A stretch of 11,054 bases of DNA from assembly GCA_018303895.1 (NCBI GenBank), contig JAGVXJ010000010.1, forward strand, positions 1 through 11,054. The letters run 5' to 3'. The stretch comes from Candidatus Pacearchaeota archaeon (GTDB lineage Archaea; Nanobdellota; Nanobdellia; Pacearchaeales; GW2011-AR1). The notes beneath the pieces are model-generated. The model made no database searches. It was not told the DNA's origin and saw nothing but the letters and a program-made list of their open reading frames with translations. Shown here piece after piece: positions 1 through 5,863 of this stretch. Position 1 is the stretch's first letter; every line of letters starts with the position of its first letter. A program made the position numbers and the translations under genes.

Positions 1-456
1 AAAAAAGTGTTTTTGTTTATCGGAATTAGTGGAGTAATCGGTGCTGTTTTGTTTTTATTCAAATTAAATATAACTGGTGGAGCAATTGGCGTCGGAAACT
101 TCGTAAAAAATAACTGGATTTTTGAATCAGTAATTTTAATTGTTTTAGTCTTAGGATTTATAATCATTCTAGAAAAAACTAAAAAAAGAAAAATTAAAGA
201 CACAACAAAATTAAGTAATACCAAAGGAATGCTGGTTTATTCATCAGATGGAGACAAAATAGGAAAAATAAAGGAAATATACTTAGACAATAATAACCAT
301 AAGATTGATAAATGGTTAATTTGTGTTGATAAAGAAATTGCTAAAAAAATAAAAAAGAAAAATATTCTCATAAAACATGAAAGTGTTAAATCAATCAAAG
401 AAATTATGATTGTTGATGGGAGAATTTCTGAACATTTGGAAACTTTTAAGGAATGA
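1..456 (+). CDS. Membrane-anchored PRC-barrel domain protein (5' end possibly cut by window)
   Basis: Numbered from a GTG at 7. The frame is open to the window edge, so the true start may lie outside. Two hydrophobic segments (about residues 2-18 and 38-55) are followed by a basic KTKKRK stretch, which fits a cytoplasmic C-terminal domain by the positive-inside rule. Residues about 74-138 resemble a PRC-barrel: the opening GMLVYSSDGDKIGKIKEIYL is typical of that fold, and a strand ending in IMIVD closes it. PRC-barrels in archaea are small beta-barrel adaptor domains, some linked to RNA processing or cell-division scaffolds. Which partner this one binds cannot be told. It overlaps the next gene by 4 nt (ATGA), so the two are probably co-translated. 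Confidence is good for the domain, low for any specific role. Confidence 0.7.
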   Translation, partial: KKVFLFIGISGVIGAVLFLFKLNITGGAIGVGNFVKNNWIFESVILIVLVLGFIIILEKTKKRKIKDTTKLSNTKGMLVYSSDGDKIGKIKEIYLDNNNHKIDKWLICVDKEIAKKIKKKNILIKHESVKSIKEIMIVDGRISEHLETFKE

Positions 457-893
457 ATAAGTTATATAAAGATTACTTTGATTTAGAAGAAATGAAATAC
501 ATATTTTCTCCCGAACTTCAGGCAAAAGCCGAAGAAATTTGTCGGCTTCTTTTTCCGCATATAGACACAACAAGAGTAAAATGTTTTGTAAGTGAAGGAA
601 GTTCTACTAGAAGAACAATTGCGCGTTGTCACACTATTGGAAAATTAATGCAGAAAACAATTGGTGTTCCGGCACATTATGGGATTGAATTTATTTCAAA
701 AGCTTTTGACCGACTTCCTGAAGATGAAAAAACTAAAGTGATAATTCATGAACTCATGCACATTCCTCACGCATTTGGTGGGGGATTCAGACATCATGAT
801 CACGTTTGCGAAAAAAATGTTGAGCTTATGTTTAGAACTTATCTTTCAAAAACAAACCAAAGCCCGGCTGTAAAAAAGTGGTTTCAAATTTGA
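453..893 (+). CDS. Small putative zinc metallopeptidase (HExxH)
   Basis: This 146-residue protein has a zincin-type motif HELMH (His99, Glu100, His103) at the end of a predicted helix (KTKVIIHELMHI). It is followed by a Gly-rich turn and a His cluster RHHDH (His114, 115, 117) that could supply the third zinc ligand. There is no signal peptide or transmembrane segment, so it is probably cytoplasmic. The layout resembles the small 'putative phage metallopeptidase' group found in phages and archaea. Substrate is unknown. Its ATG overlaps the stop of the upstream PRC-barrel gene (ATGA at 453-456), indicating an operon. Three cysteines (30, 44, 59) precede the motif; they are too dispersed to call a zinc site. 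The metallopeptidase class is well supported by the motif, the family name less so. Confidence 0.75.
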   Translation: MNKLYKDYFDLEEMKYIFSPELQAKAEEICRLLFPHIDTTRVKCFVSEGSSTRRTIARCHTIGKLMQKTIGVPAHYGIEFISKAFDRLPEDEKTKVIIHELMHIPHAFGGGFRHHDHVCEKNVELMFRTYLSKTNQSPAVKKWFQI

Positions 894-897
894 AAAA

Positions 898-907
898 CTA
901 TATAAAT
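898..907 (+). promoter_or_regulatory. Archaeal TATA box for the membrane protein/Nudix operon
   Basis: CTATATAAAT just after the metallopeptidase stop is a near-consensus archaeal TATA box. Initiation would be expected about 26 nt downstream, near 928-930. That leaves a short leader before the micro-ORF at 940, and about 55 nt before the main ATG at 984. Confidence 0.6.
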
Positions 908-911
908 GTGG

Positions 912-935
912 GTTTCTTTTTACCAAAAAAGAAAC
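912..935. other. Perfect 10-bp inverted repeat around the predicted start site
   Basis: GTTTCTTTTT (912-921) pairs perfectly with AAAAAGAAAC (926-935) across an ACCA loop. No T-run follows it on the plus strand, so it does not look like an intrinsic terminator. If transcription starts near 929 the repeat is only partly in the RNA, which would favour a DNA-level role such as a repressor site. This is inference from position only. Confidence 0.4.
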
Positions 936-939
936 TACA

Positions 940-987
940 ATGGTAGAAAAAAGAAAAGTAAAAGAGGTAGAGAAGAATAAAAGATGA
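940..987 (+). CDS. Possible 15-residue leader ORF overlapping the next start
   Basis: An ATG at 940 opens a 15-codon frame, MVEKRKVKEVEKNKR, highly charged and ending at TGA 985-987. That stop overlaps the ATG (984) of the membrane protein in an ATGA arrangement, the same overlap used by the PRC-barrel/metallopeptidase pair. Lying between the TATA box and the main gene, it could be a leader peptide that delivers ribosomes to a start site with no visible Shine-Dalgarno. An ORF this short can arise by chance in purine-rich sequence, so the call is tentative. Confidence 0.3.
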   Translation: MVEKRKVKEVEKNKR

Positions 988-1595
988 TAGATAAATTTAT
1001 TTTTTTAGTGGTGGGATACAATCCAGACCAGACGGGTATTGGAAAAATTCTCTCACGATGGAGCGATGTTGGAATTTTTAATTATGTTCTTCCGTTTCTT
1101 TTAATTTTCGCAGTAATTTTTGGAATGCTTGAGAAGATGAAACTTTTTGAAGTGAAAGAAAATCCAAAACAAACAAAAAGAATAAATGCAGTAATTGCCG
1201 TCGTAACCGGACTTATCACTATTCAGTTTAACGCAGTGCCTGAATTTTTTTCCGTCGCATTTCCTAAGTTTGGAATGGCAATTGCGATTCTCCTAATTTC
1301 GGTATTGTTAATGGGAATGATTCAAGGAAATAGAAGCCGATTCTTTATGTTCGCAATTCTACTTATTCTTGGAGGGGTATTTGCCGTTGCGAGAACTCTC
1401 GTGCCTTATTTTGGATTTAACTGGCAAGAGTATATCTCTTACTTTATTTTACCCGTAATTATTATTGGGGGGGTTCTTTGGGCGTTCTTTGGTTCTGGAA
1501 GTAAAAAACCTAAAGAAGAAAAACCGAAAAAAGAGGAAAAGAAAGAAGAGAAAAAAGAAGAAGAGAAAAAAAATAAATTAATCGATTTTGGATAA
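984..1595 (+). CDS. Multi-pass membrane protein with Lys/Glu-rich tail
   Basis: This 203-residue protein has about five hydrophobic segments (residues about 33-50, 66-84, 96-114, 119-137, 150-170). A cytoplasm-like charged C-terminal tail (171-203) follows, made largely of Lys and Glu with repeated KEEKK units. No enzymatic motif is visible and I do not recognise a named family. Similar small multi-pass proteins with charged tails are common in DPANN genomes. The start at 984 has no Shine-Dalgarno and overlaps a possible leader ORF. The Nudix gene follows after 6 nt, so the two are very likely co-transcribed. The low-complexity tail may bind nucleic acid or the ribosome, but that is speculation. 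Confidence 0.75.
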   Translation: MIDKFIFLVVGYNPDQTGIGKILSRWSDVGIFNYVLPFLLIFAVIFGMLEKMKLFEVKENPKQTKRINAVIAVVTGLITIQFNAVPEFFSVAFPKFGMAIAILLISVLLMGMIQGNRSRFFMFAILLILGGVFAVARTLVPYFGFNWQEYISYFILPVIIIGGVLWAFFGSGSKKPKEEKPKKEEKKEEKKEEEKKNKLIDFG

Positions 1596-1601
1596 ATAAA
1601 A

Positions 1602-2066
1602 ATGAAAGAGAAGTTCTCTAAAGGAAAATATCGCCCGTCGGTTTTTATTGTAACTTATTCTTTCTTCGAAGGAAATTTGATATATCTTATGTTAAAAAGA
1701 AAACTTCACTGGACTGGATGGGAATTTCCAAAAGGTGGAATTGAGCGAGGAGAAACTTTTTTCGACGCAGTTAAACGAGAACTGAAAGAAGAAACTGGAA
1801 TAAAACTTGGAAAAGAAAAAATAAAAAAATTTAATGTTAGAGGAAAATTTGATTATGCACGAAAATATCCAGACAGACCAGGGTTTATTGGACAAAAATA
1901 TACTTTGTTTTCAGTTGAGATAAAAAAGCAAAAAATCAAATTTGACAAGAGAGAACACGCTGGATATGAATGGTTGAATTTCGAAAAAGCGTATAAAAAA
2001 ATAACCCATGAAGACCAAAAGAAATGCCTGAAAGTTGTTGATGATTGGTTGAGAAAATCACAATAA
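1602..2066 (+). CDS. Nudix hydrolase
   Basis: The 154-residue protein has a complete Nudix box Gx5Ex7REUxEExGU: Gly45, Glu51, then REL at 59-61, Glu63, Glu64, Gly66 and Ile67. The glutamates would bind the catalytic divalent metal that cleaves a nucleoside-diphosphate-linked substrate. The lead-in WEFPKGGIERGE, and the later FIGQKYTLF strand with a Tyr/Arg-rich segment before it (RKYPDRPG), resemble the diadenosine-polyphosphate/RppH branch. Ap4A-type or capped-RNA substrates are therefore plausible, but substrate cannot be assigned from the box alone. It starts 6 nt after the membrane protein gene and has no promoter of its own that I can see. Length is typical for a single-domain Nudix enzyme. 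Confidence 0.9.
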   Translation: MKEKFSKGKYRPSVFIVTYSFFEGNLIYLMLKRKLHWTGWEFPKGGIERGETFFDAVKRELKEETGIKLGKEKIKKFNVRGKFDYARKYPDRPGFIGQKYTLFSVEIKKQKIKFDKREHAGYEWLNFEKAYKKITHEDQKKCLKVVDDWLRKSQ

Positions 2067-2076
2067 TATTTAAAAG
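2067..2076 (+). promoter_or_regulatory. TATA box, leaderless spacing to ATG at 2098
   Basis: TATTTAAAAG begins directly after the Nudix stop codon. Its centre is about 26 nt upstream of the ATG at 2098, so transcription should begin at or next to the start codon, giving a leaderless mRNA. Confidence 0.6.
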
Positions 2077-2097
2077 GAATAAATGAATTTTGTCTGA

Positions 2098-2436
2098 ATG
2101 CAAAAACGAACTCTTGTTTCTAAATTAGAAAGTATTTCTTCTAGCGAGGAAGAACTCAGGAATATAAGTTTGAAACTAAAACCATTACAGGATTCGCGTG
2201 AATTGTTAAAAAAGAAAAGACAGAAAGAGCTAGATACACTTTACAAAGAATATGTTTCTTTAGTCAAGCGCAAAAAAATTTCTTGTGCTCATCCGGAATA
2301 TTGGGGAGAGAATATAACTGGAAGAACTTGGTGTAATATTTGTGAAAAGAGTGGAATTGGGGACGAAAATTGGGGAAATGACAAAATAGATTACGACAAA
2401 ATAATTTCCTCATTGAGGGGATATTATAAAATATAA
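2098..2436 (+). CDS. Small coiled-coil protein with CxH...CxxC motif
   Basis: I do not recognise this 112-residue protein. The N-terminal half (about residues 5-60) is strongly charged and helical, with a heptad-like pattern suggesting a coiled coil. A possible metal-binding knuckle follows: Cys63, His65, Cys79 and Cys82, spaced C-x-H-x13-C-x2-C. The segment around it is rich in Trp, Tyr and Gly (EYWGEN, GRTWCNIC). A zinc-bound structural turn is plausible but unproven. It has its own TATA box at leaderless spacing, and the ATG context CTGA-ATG matches that of the gene at 4340. Its position ahead of ribosome-linked genes gives no firm clue to function. Confidence 0.6.
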   Translation: MQKRTLVSKLESISSSEEELRNISLKLKPLQDSRELLKKKRQKELDTLYKEYVSLVKRKKISCAHPEYWGENITGRTWCNICEKSGIGDENWGNDKIDYDKIISSLRGYYKI

Positions 2437-2460
2437 TTCTTAAAATATTGAATAAGAAAA

Positions 2461-2468
2461 ATTTAAAA
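2461..2468 (+). promoter_or_regulatory. TATA box for the NFACT-R/YhbY pair
   Basis: ATTTAAAA is centred 26-27 nt upstream of the ATG at 2491, the leaderless spacing seen repeatedly in this window. It also argues against the out-of-frame ATG at 2468 as a start. Confidence 0.55.
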
Positions 2469-2490
2469 TGCCACAAATCCTTCCCGCTTT

Positions 2491-3063
2491 ATGGAAAAAG
2501 AATTTTATCGGAAATATCGATGGTTTTTTACCCATTCAGGCAAGCTGGTTTATGGTGGGAAAAGTGCGGAACAGAATGAAGAAGTATTGAAAAATCTGGC
2601 TAGTAAAAAAGAAGATTTTGTTATTATGCATACAATGGATCCTGGAAGTCCGTTTGCAGTGATTAATGCTCCGATAAGAGAAATTTCAGAAAGGGACATA
2701 GAAGAAACAGCAACGTGGACTGCATGTTTTTCAAGAGCCTGGAGAAGTGGAAAGAAAAAATCAGTGGTTGATATTTTTACAAAAAATCAGCTTTACAAAA
2801 ATCCTAAAATGAAGGCTGGAACATGGGGAGTAAAAGGCAAAATTGAAAGAAAAGAAGTCGAGACAAAATTAGTTTTAATAAATCAGAAGAAGTTTTTGAG
2901 AGCAGTGCCAATAAATAGCCCGGATGAAAAAGACAAAGTTTTATTTAAAATAATTCCGGGAAAAATTCCTAAAGATGAATTCGCGAAAATGATTTCTGAA
3001 AAATTAAAAAAACCATTGGATGAAGTTTTGAATGCTTTGCCGACGGGAGGATTCACAAAATAA
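2491..3063 (+). CDS. Stand-alone NFACT-R (DUF814) RNA-binding protein
   Basis: Residues about 6-118 match the NFACT-R domain, which is otherwise the C-terminal part of Rqc2/NEMF/FbpA proteins that bind stalled 60S/50S subunits and tRNA. Visible landmarks are YRWFFTHSGKLVYGGKSAEQ with the GGKxAxQNE signature (22-30), a strand with HTMDPGSPFAVI (47-58), and the TATWTACFSRAW helix (73-84) followed by GTWGVKGKIE (110-119). The N-terminal NFACT-N and HhH parts are missing, as in the known family of stand-alone archaeal NFACT-R proteins. A C-terminal 70-residue Lys-rich extension is unassigned. A role in ribosome quality control or tRNA/rRNA handling is inferred from the domain. A CRM-domain gene follows after a one-base gap, so the two are probably one operon. 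Confidence 0.85.
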   Translation: MEKEFYRKYRWFFTHSGKLVYGGKSAEQNEEVLKNLASKKEDFVIMHTMDPGSPFAVINAPIREISERDIEETATWTACFSRAWRSGKKKSVVDIFTKNQLYKNPKMKAGTWGVKGKIERKEVETKLVLINQKKFLRAVPINSPDEKDKVLFKIIPGKIPKDEFAKMISEKLKKPLDEVLNALPTGGFTK

Positions 3064-3064
3064 A

Positions 3065-3322
3065 ATGGCAAGGTCATATTCACAAATACCAAAAATCCAG
3101 CTTGGGAAAAAAGGTTTGACTGAAAATTTTTTCCAAATGTTGATGAATTGTTTCAAGAATCATAAGAACGTTAAAATCGCAATACTTCCAGGGGCGGAAG
3201 AAGAAAGAAAAAATATAAAAGAAATATCACAAAAAATAGTCGACAAACTTGGAAAAAATTACACTTCAAGAGTTATTGGGTTCACCATCGTCGTGAAAAA
3301 GTGGAGAAACGCGAAAGATTGA
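3065..3322 (+). CDS. CRM-domain (YhbY-like) RNA-binding protein
   Basis: The 85-residue protein resembles a single CRM domain, the fold of bacterial YhbY and plant CRS1. It opens with IQLGKKGLTENFF, matching the family's conserved G-K-x-G-L-T/S-E-N entry helix. It continues with a strand VKIAILP, a helix with KEISQKIVDKLG, and the closing strand RVIGFTIVVKK, where family members read V-I-G-x-T/x-V-L-Y-R. YhbY associates with pre-50S particles, so a role in large-subunit assembly is likely by family. I chose ATG 3065, one base after the NFACT-R stop (TAA-A-ATG), rather than the in-frame ATG 33 bases upstream, which lies inside NFACT-R and adds residues foreign to the family. Confidence 0.8.
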   Translation: MARSYSQIPKIQLGKKGLTENFFQMLMNCFKNHKNVKIAILPGAEEERKNIKEISQKIVDKLGKNYTSRVIGFTIVVKKWRNAKD

Positions 3323-3337
3323 TTCTTAGGACAATAA

Positions 3338-3347
3338 TAGTTAAAAA
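3338..3347 (+). promoter_or_regulatory. TATA box, leaderless spacing to ATG at 3368
   Basis: TAGTTAAAAA is centred about 26 nt upstream of the AAA ATPase start, consistent with a leaderless message separate from the NFACT-R/YhbY pair. Confidence 0.5.
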
Positions 3348-3367
3348 CCATTAGACTATTCAAGAGA

Positions 3368-4276
3368 ATGGAAAAAGAAAATCTTAAAGAAGGAGTTGAC
3401 GATTATAGTATTCTTAGTCTTGATGACTTTATCGGTTCGGCAGAAATGTATTCTGAAGTTGGAAAAATATTTAGAGAAATTGCGAATGCAAATCTTTTTC
3501 GAGTTGCCGGATCGGAACCAGACAAATCTTATCTTTTTTACGGTCCGCCTGGAACCGGAAAAACTCATTTAGTAGATTGTATGTATTGGGAATTATTTCA
3601 GCAGAATAGATATTTTGGCTTGAAAGAATATTCAATTGGAACTCATGGGACTGCGTTTATCAATGTGGGTTCAGTAAATTTACAGAAATTTTTCGACGAG
3701 GGAAAAAAGGGATTGGATCAAGGAAAGTTTGGTGGAATAATCTATAAATTTGATGAATGTGACGTCATTTTAACTCAAAGAGAGGAAAGCAAAAGAAGCC
3801 ATAAAGAAGATGAAAAACTCTTAAGCACACTTATGATAAATCTTCAGAGAATCCATAATGACCGAACAAATGAATTTGTTTTTTTCATGACTAACTTTGA
3901 GGGAGCTTTGGATGCAGCAGCGACGAGAGTTGGAAGAATAGACAAATATCTCAAGTTTAATCTGCCGGATTATGAATCACGAAAAAGATTGTTTCAATAT
4001 GAAGTAACCAAAATAAATAACCGCTCAAAATACAGAGTGATAAAAAATTATAATTTGGATACTCTCGCGGAAATTTCTGATGGAATGAATAATGCGGAAA
4101 TTTCAGACATTTCAAGGCGAGCAGTTAAAAATAAAATTCATAGTTTTTTACAAGTTGGCGGAGACAAGATGATTGATTTTAACAAAATGGGAGTAAGACA
4201 GGGAGAGCTGGAAACGGAAATTTTAGCTTTGAAAAAGGAAAGAGGAAAGAAGGAAAAAAGAATTGGATTTATTTGA
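3368..4276 (+). CDS. Classic AAA-family ATPase
   Basis: A single AAA module fills most of this 302-residue protein: Walker A GPPGTGKT (59-66), Walker B IIYKFDECD with catalytic Asp129/Glu130, and sensor 1 as MTN (174-176). Next comes ATRVGRIDKYLKFNLPD (186-201), equivalent to the RPGRFDR segment that holds the arginine finger (Arg190) in FtsH/Cdc48/proteasomal ATPases. A small helical lid domain follows (about 203-265, with ISDGMNNAEISDISRRAV), then a Lys-rich end. There is no zinc protease, no N-terminal substrate domain beyond about 50 residues and no membrane segment. It probably works as a cytoplasmic hexameric remodeler with an unknown client. A Cys after Walker B (Cys131) and the insertion EESKRSHKEDEK (139-150) before the next helix are noteworthy. 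Own promoter visible upstream. Confidence 0.88.
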   Translation: MEKENLKEGVDDYSILSLDDFIGSAEMYSEVGKIFREIANANLFRVAGSEPDKSYLFYGPPGTGKTHLVDCMYWELFQQNRYFGLKEYSIGTHGTAFINVGSVNLQKFFDEGKKGLDQGKFGGIIYKFDECDVILTQREESKRSHKEDEKLLSTLMINLQRIHNDRTNEFVFFMTNFEGALDAAATRVGRIDKYLKFNLPDYESRKRLFQYEVTKINNRSKYRVIKNYNLDTLAEISDGMNNAEISDISRRAVKNKIHSFLQVGGDKMIDFNKMGVRQGELETEILALKKERGKKEKRIGFI

Positions 4277-4309
4277 TTTGTGAAAAAATATGTTTTCTAG
4301 AACAATAAT

Positions 4310-4319
4310 TAATATAAAC
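4310..4319 (+). promoter_or_regulatory. TATA box, leaderless spacing to ATG at 4340
   Basis: TAATATAAAC is centred about 26 nt before the ATG at 4340. The bases around the start (TCTCTGA-ATG) closely match those at 2098 (TGTCTGA-ATG), suggesting a shared initiator preference. Confidence 0.55.
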
Positions 4320-4339
4320 TGAATTTAACTTTTCTCTGA

Positions 4340-4696
4340 ATGACAAGAAAGTATTTTAGGGCACATGATGATAGTCTTACATCGGAAAGAAAACCATTAT
4401 ATCAAGATAGCAGAATAAAAGTAGATTATCTCCCAAACGCGATAGAAGACCATGAATTGATTACTGATGATGGCGACGGACCGTATTTAATCCTACAAAG
4501 AGGAATTTTAGAACAATGCGCAAGAACTAGCAGAGATAGATTTCCAGAGTTAATTGAAAGGATAACTAATTTTACATTCACCCCTTCTTTAAATGAAAGC
4601 GGACTGACTTTAGATTCAATTCACGTTGCAATTTGTCAAGCTTATATGGAACAAGAAAGAAGATATAATGAGTTTAGACTGAATATAAGACGATAA
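4340..4696 (+). CDS. Unrecognised 118-residue protein
   Basis: No family recognised. The first 45 residues are polar and acidic/basic mixed, ending in an Asp-rich loop (DDGDG, 43-47). Two predicted amphipathic helices follow: about residues 48-76 (YLILQRGILEQCARTSRDRF and onward) and 87-116 (LTLDSIHVAICQAYMEQERR and onward). There is no signal peptide, membrane segment or metal motif. A good TATA box at leaderless spacing supports a real start at 4340. It lies just upstream of the ribosomal-protein operon but is separated from it by 160 nt with another promoter, so co-regulation is not implied. Confidence 0.55.
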   Translation: MTRKYFRAHDDSLTSERKPLYQDSRIKVDYLPNAIEDHELITDDGDGPYLILQRGILEQCARTSRDRFPELIERITNFTFTPSLNESGLTLDSIHVAICQAYMEQERRYNEFRLNIRR

Positions 4697-4753
4697 AAAA
4701 ATTTGCTTTTAAAGTTTAAATTTTCTAATAATAAATTATTCTCAAAAGGCTTA

Positions 4754-4784
4754 AAGTCTTTCAAATCTTTTGGATTTCGGACTT
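4754..4784. repeat. Two-step imperfect inverted repeat upstream of the ribosomal operon
   Basis: AAGTC (4754-4758) pairs with GACTT (4780-4784). Nested inside, AAATC (4763-4767) pairs with GATTT (4773-4777) around a TTTTG loop. It lies between the stop at 4696 and the TATA box at 4804. It could be part of a T-rich 3' end of the upstream message or an operator; the sequence does not decide which. Confidence 0.3.
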
Positions 4785-4803
4785 CAAACTTTTCTCTGGA
4801 AAA

Positions 4804-4813
4804 GGTTTAAAAA
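4804..4813 (+). promoter_or_regulatory. TATA box of the ribosomal-protein operon
   Basis: GGTTTAAAAA predicts initiation near 4835. That gives a leader of roughly 60 nt before the eS19 start at 4894, unlike the leaderless genes elsewhere in the window. Confidence 0.55.
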
Positions 4814-4842
4814 CTATCTTTCATCAAGAGTTTTGACTTAAC

Positions 4843-4890
4843 TGACTCGGAAACGAGTTGTCTAACACCGTCATGGTGTGGTCACACAAC
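4843..4890 (+). promoter_or_regulatory. Structured 5' leader of the eS19 operon (candidate translational control element)
   Basis: Within the predicted leader, ACTCG-GAAA-CGAGT (4845-4858) forms a hairpin capped by a GNRA tetraloop, extended by two G-T wobbles to 4843-4860. Downstream, ACACC (4865-4869) pairs with GGTGT (4875-4879). An outer stem GTTGT (4857-4861)/ACAAC (4886-4890) can close this second hairpin 3 nt before the start codon. The outer stem and the GAAA hairpin both use 4857-4860, so they are mutually exclusive, as in a two-state switch. Pairings were found by eye; no energy calculation was made. Confidence 0.4.
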
Positions 4891-4893
4891 AAA

Positions 4894-5313
4894 ATGGTAT
4901 ACGAATTAGATCAACAAGAGTACAATATTAAATTAGCTGAAGCTTTGAAAAAAATTCCGGAATTTAAATCACCGGCGTGGATTGAGCTTGTTAAATCTGG
5001 AACTGGAAAACAAAGACCGATTGAAGATTTAGATTTTTGGTATAAAAGATCTGCAAGTGTTTTGAAACAGATATACAAGCGTGGTGTCGTCGGTGTTAGC
5101 AGATTAAGAACAAGATATGGTAGCAAGAAGAAAAGAGGAGCAAAGCCGCCGATTTTTGTTAGAGCTTCGGGAAAAATTTTGAGAACAATTCTTCAGCAAT
5201 CAGACAAGGCAGGTTTCACGGAAATAGTCAAATATACAAAAGGATTAAAGAAAAGAAAACCCGGAAGAGTTTTGACAAAGAGAGGAAAAGAATTTATGGA
5301 GAATATAAAATAA
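4894..5313 (+). CDS. rps19e: Ribosomal protein eS19
   Basis: Small-subunit ribosomal protein shared by archaea and eukaryotes, needed for 40S/30S head maturation. Signature segments counted from ATG 4894 are: FKSPAWIELVKSGTGKQRP, the DFWYKRSASVLKQIYKRGVV helix-turn, GVSRLRTRYGSKKKRGAKPP with the basic RNA-contacting loop, and ASGKILRTILQQSDKAGF near the end. At 139 residues it is of normal archaeal length. The frame is open upstream to TTG 4858 and ATG 4873. ATG 4894 was chosen because family members begin with a short M-V-x-x-x-D segment, as here (MVYELDQ), and because the upstream codons overlap the paired leader. It heads an operon with eL39, an unknown gene and eL31. The TAA-A-ATG junction to eL39 suggests translational coupling. 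Confidence 0.95.
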   Translation: MVYELDQQEYNIKLAEALKKIPEFKSPAWIELVKSGTGKQRPIEDLDFWYKRSASVLKQIYKRGVVGVSRLRTRYGSKKKRGAKPPIFVRASGKILRTILQQSDKAGFTEIVKYTKGLKKRKPGRVLTKRGKEFMENIK

Positions 5314-5314
5314 A

Positions 5315-5518
5315 ATGCCGATAAAAAATTTTGGAAAAAAAACCAAGCTTGCAAAGCACGGAAGACGAACAAAGTGGGCGCCAATTTGGGCTGTTCTGAA
5401 GAAGTATGGAAAAGGAAAAAGAGTTCATCCTTCGGCTATGACAAGACACAAGAGACATTGGAGAAGAACTAAATTGAGAGTTGGACCAATCAAAGAGATT
5501 AAGAAACACCTTGGATAA
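5315..5518 (+). CDS. rpl39e: Ribosomal protein eL39
   Basis: Very basic protein of the large-subunit exit tunnel. The family pattern K-x-x-L-A-K...P-x-W-x-x-x-K...H-P...R-H-W-R-R-x-K-L is present: KTKLAKHGRRTKWAPIWAVLK, then RVHP and RHKRHWRRTKLRV. At 67 residues it is longer than the usual archaeal form of about 50. The additions are a loop SAMTRHK before the RHWRR box and a C-terminal extension GPIKEIKKHLG past the normal end. It starts 1 nt after eS19 (TAA-A-ATG). The additions are unlikely to disturb the conserved core, but they would change the tunnel lining or a surface contact. Confidence 0.93.
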   Translation: MPIKNFGKKTKLAKHGRRTKWAPIWAVLKKYGKGKRVHPSAMTRHKRHWRRTKLRVGPIKEIKKHLG

Positions 5519-5523
5519 ATAAA

Positions 5524-5862
5524 ATGATGAGATATGTAATTACCCAATTTGAAGAAGAACATCCTTTAGTAAGAGAACCATTTATAACTTTGGCTGTGTA
5601 CTTTCAAGACTCTAAAGATGTAGAAGAAATAGTACGACATCCGAATCAGAGTCAAGGACATTGCAGTTCAGATGGAATCTTTTATGATAAAACATTAAAT
5701 GTTTCATTCTCTTTGGATCGAGCAAATGAAAATGCATCCTCGTCGTTTCCGAAAAGATCAATACGAATGTATGGGAAATTAGAAGATTGTCATAGTTTTG
5801 CAAGTGCATTGGAAAGAATGTTTGAAAAGAATAAATTAAAATTAGAACCGCGAAAAAAATAA
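5524..5862 (+). CDS. Unrecognised 112-residue protein within the ribosomal operon
   Basis: No family recognised. The pattern looks alpha/beta: strands about residues 3-9 (RYVITQF), 20-28 (FITLAVYFQ), 57-65 (TLNVSFSLD) and 79-86 (SIRMYGKL), then a C-terminal helix (about 90-108) ending in basic residues (EPRKK). A His/Cys-containing loop (RHPNQSQGHC, 38-47) sits in the middle. It starts 5 nt after eL39 and ends 1 nt before eL31 in the same direction, so it is almost certainly co-transcribed with them. In many archaea eL39 and eL31 are directly adjacent, which makes this an insertion into a conserved pair. ATGATG at 5524 gives two adjacent start options. A ribosome-linked role is inferred from context only. 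Confidence 0.65.
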   Translation: MMRYVITQFEEEHPLVREPFITLAVYFQDSKDVEEIVRHPNQSQGHCSSDGIFYDKTLNVSFSLDRANENASSSFPKRSIRMYGKLEDCHSFASALERMFEKNKLKLEPRKK

Positions 5863-5863
5863 A

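Noticed and set aside
912..935. Intrinsic terminator after the metallopeptidase gene
   Set aside because: No T-run follows the stem on the plus strand, and the TATA box lies between the gene and the hairpin.
3032..3064. Upstream start for the CRM-domain protein
   Set aside because: It lies inside the NFACT-R gene and adds residues not found in the family. ATG 3065 follows the TAA-A-ATG pattern.
4858..4893. TTG 4858 or ATG 4873 as eS19 start
   Set aside because: These codons overlap the paired leader and would add residues absent from the family N-terminus. ATG 4894 fits family length.
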